A DNA stretch of 64,000 nt from Yamagishiella unicocca (Eukaryota; Chlorophyta; Chlorophyceae; Chlamydomonadales; Volvocaceae). Each line of letters begins with the position of its first letter. The first letter of the stretch is position 1. The notes beneath the pieces are model-generated. The model saw nothing but the letters and a program-made list of their open reading frames with translations. It was not told the DNA's origin and made no database searches. The stretch lies in NCBI GenBank assembly GCA_003116995.1, contig BDSL01000040.1, positions 124,001 to 188,000 of the forward strand. The letters run 5' to 3'. Position numbers and translations under genes: made by a program. Shown here one piece after another: positions 61,530 to 64,000 of the stretch.

Positions 61530-63517
61530 AGGTACGCACCCGATGGCCCAGCCTTACGGCTTACGGTTTTAGGCCCACTGTGACAGTTACTACAACTGTG
61601 TAGCTGCAACCGCTGAGCAAGAAAGCCACAAAGGCGCTATGTAGCTGCAAGGACCTCTACACACACAACCACTATACTGGACAGCGGCAAGTCCATGAGG
61701 GAGCGAGCCGGGCGTCGCGGCGGCGTGTGAATAGGGCGCGGCGGCGTGTTGACCGCCGACCCTTGGGTCGCGATTGCAGAGCCTTTTCGCGCCCGGATGC
61801 AGCAGCCCGACGGCGTCTTCTGGGTCAGCCTCGGTACAAACATAAACCGACGGCTCGCTCAACCGTCCAGGTTTTACTTCCCTTACTACGGTAGTTGATT
61901 TTCGATTATGGTACCGGTATCATGATGTAATATCCTCGCATAGGTTTGCGTGGAGGGATTCGGACATGTTCCCGACACCTGCTTCCTACATCCTAATACT
62001 TACTTGGCTCCTTGTAGAGCTGAGGCTCCGTGCCGCCGCGACGGATGGGCGGCACGTGACTTCGGGGCGGCCGGCCGGGAGGTGCGCTGCTGGAGGTGCC
62101 CGGCTGGGTGCTGGGGCTCGTGGTGGTGGTCTTGGGCTTGTCCTCCCGGAAGCCCACCACACGTACCGCTGCGGCGCGCTGCCACTGTCGGGCTTTGCAG
62201 CAGCTCCGCAGCTGTGCTTGCTGCGGCTGCGGTTGCGGGAGCGTGCTAGAGCGGCGGCAGGCCGCGGCGGGCGACCGGAGCAGCCCAGGTGCTATCGAGG
62301 GCATTTTTTGCGTTGTTTACGTTATAAAGGGTTGGAATAATTGCGACGTAGAGGAGTGCTTACACATGGCGAGCCAGATGATCCAAAATGCACCGGTCTG
62401 TTGGTACGAGAGCTGGCGTGGCATGGGGAGGAGTGGGGTGGGGGCAGAAAAGGCGGGCAAATGACGCAGGCCTTTCCCCTGACGCAGACCGTCCCGAAAA
62501 TGGCTGTCGGGAGCTGCAAGATTTGTTTGCCCCTCGGGGATTTACCCCAGCAAATGCATTTCTCTACGTAGCCAGTCATTCGGGGCTTCAAGGCAAATTA
62601 AAGGGCCCCAACAGCAAATGTTGCTAAGGCACTCGCAATCCATTCCACCTGGCAGCCCCACAGCTCCGCGCCGCCGGTGTCCGTTTGTTCAATCCATGTG
62701 CCCGTGCCGCATTTATTTATATGACGACAACCTATCCGACGCGGCCCATCCATGTGCTAGCAAAGCCCGCCAACTCGTCCCTCTGCATCGGTCCTGCCTG
62801 AAGAGCCCATAACAATAGCAACAAGCTTAAGCAGCTTGGCCGCATGTCGCAACGTGCGCTGCTTCCCCTGCGTTTGTGCATTGTAGCATGAGCAGCTGCA
62901 ACACGCCGCAATGCATAACGAGCAACGGGGCCAGCGAGCTCGCGACACTGCTGCCAGCACCGCACTGCAGCACATAAAGAGGAAATGTCCCCCAAGATGA
63001 TGGCCGCGCAGCCCACATCCCACAACTCATCGTCTTTACGCTATCCGCGCAAGCTCCTCCCTCCAGCCCAGCGCCACCGGCGCTCATTCCTTAACGAGCG
63101 ACTGCCGACGAGCGCGCCACCACCACCACCACCTACCGCCGGACAACCCGGAATGGGACCAGCGGACCAACTGCTACGTGAATCCAATCCAAATTATTAC
63201 CGAACTCCGTTCAGGCTTCAATGGGCCTACCTAGGGGCGGTCCCCACCCGTGCGCTTTCCCCTCCCCCCCTCGGCTCCGCTTTCGAGATTCCTAGCTGCC
63301 TCGCTTCATAGATAGGTTCCTAGCTTCCTGACCCGCGGGTCGATGCTGCGAGGCAGCTTATTAACGATCCCTTCGCCCTGTCCTAGCATGCCCGGGCAAC
63401 ACCTCCTGTCCCAACACCAGATAAGCAGGGGGATACGGCTAGAGAACAGGCCGTGACAGCCGTGACATGTTGTGGTGATTAGGTGCGGAAGGGTAATAAT
63501 GCGTAATGAGTAATGAG

Positions 63518-63570
<53 letters not shown>

Positions 63571-64000
63571 GGGGATGTAGGCCTGCTTCCTCCAGCTCCC
63601 TTCGCACGATCGCTCCCACCTCTGCGAGCTTGCTGCCACCGCGCCCCACTTGGGACTGCCTCACAGCTTAATGTCGAAGTGCTTCAGCTGGGCCGCACTC
63701 GGAGGGGCCTGAGGGACGGCGGGGGGGCGGGACGGGGGCCGTGAGCGACCCACGGGTCTGCGGATTGCGCGACACGTCACTGCACGCGTGCTGGTCGTTG
63801 TGTGTGGGTGGTGGTGGTGCAGGAAGCAGTGCGCCGTGCAGCACGTGCCGGGTCCTGCCCTGCCACCCACCCGCCGTGAGGGGATGCGGGCGGCATACTG
63901 GAGCCGGTGCCCGGGGGGTTGGTTGGTTTCGGAGCGGGGTCTCCAAGTGATTGTGATGGTGGTTGTGCGACGCTGCCCGGGGCTACTGACGTACGCTTCG
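61530..64000. other. No gene supported
   Basis: 61566-61600 resembles the GTCTGGAACC-type 3' tail (CCCACTGTGACAGTTACTAC). Two TGTAGCTGCAA motifs lie at about 61601 and 61640. A (CAGC)n microsatellite of about 12 units lies at 63519-63570. No open frame has recognisable motifs or paired splice sites. The promoter of the AGPase gene should lie here on the minus strand, but I see no TATA-type element I can defend. Confidence 0.4.

Overview
This is a nuclear window from a eukaryote. Genes are split by many GT-AG introns and the sequence is full of non-LTR retrotransposons, SINE-like elements and DNA transposons. The clearest single-copy gene is an ADP-glucose pyrophosphorylase (starch synthesis), so a green-lineage alga is the most likely source. 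That placement is an inference from gene content, and no rRNA or organelle marker is present to confirm it. Up to about 30.5 kb the DNA is AT-richer. Beyond that it is strongly GC-rich, with long C/G tracts in introns.

Region 1 (about 1.4-24.5 kb, minus strand) is a modular locus. Small cysteine-rich extracellular-type exons (WSC, PAN/Apple-like, and a DxDGxxD calcium-loop module) repeat many times. Every boundary I could place is phase 1, so the exons can be duplicated or deleted without breaking the frame. One tandem PAN block is nearly identical across three units of about 410 bp, a VCBS-like module is inverted and broken, and two modules are truncated. A nest of about 9.4 kb of transposons sits in one WSC intron (7.1-16.5 kb). 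It contains a decayed LINE with RNase H and a PD-(D/E)XK-like C-terminus, a 25-bp-TIR element, and a hAT derivative. A second hAT derivative lies at 24.8-26.0 kb. A tRNA-headed SINE at 5.5 kb shares its 3' tail with the LINE.

Region 2 (24.5-30.5 kb) is repeat-rich and has no confident gene.

Region 3 (30.6-40.6 kb, minus strand) is a second, GC-rich LINE with two intact ORFs (601 and 1443 aa, joined by a TAATG stop/start). Around it are 3' tails and three full-length copies of an approximately 860 bp non-autonomous element that uses the same tail. Three of these units form one composite insertion flanked by a 12-bp target-site duplication.

Region 4 (40.6-52 kb) holds a Myb/SANT-like gene (probably transposon-related, with two in-frame TAG codons), a pfkB-family kinase that lacks its central sugar-binding section, a miRNA-precursor-like inverted repeat, and two unidentified C-terminal exons.

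Region 5 (52.3-61.5 kb, minus strand) is the 14-exon ADP-glucose pyrophosphorylase gene. It carries a 12-bp minisatellite of about 76 copies in intron 2 and a SINE-like insertion in intron 1. Its nucleotide-binding motif is degenerate, which suggests a regulatory rather than catalytic subunit. The last 2.5 kb shows no gene I can support.
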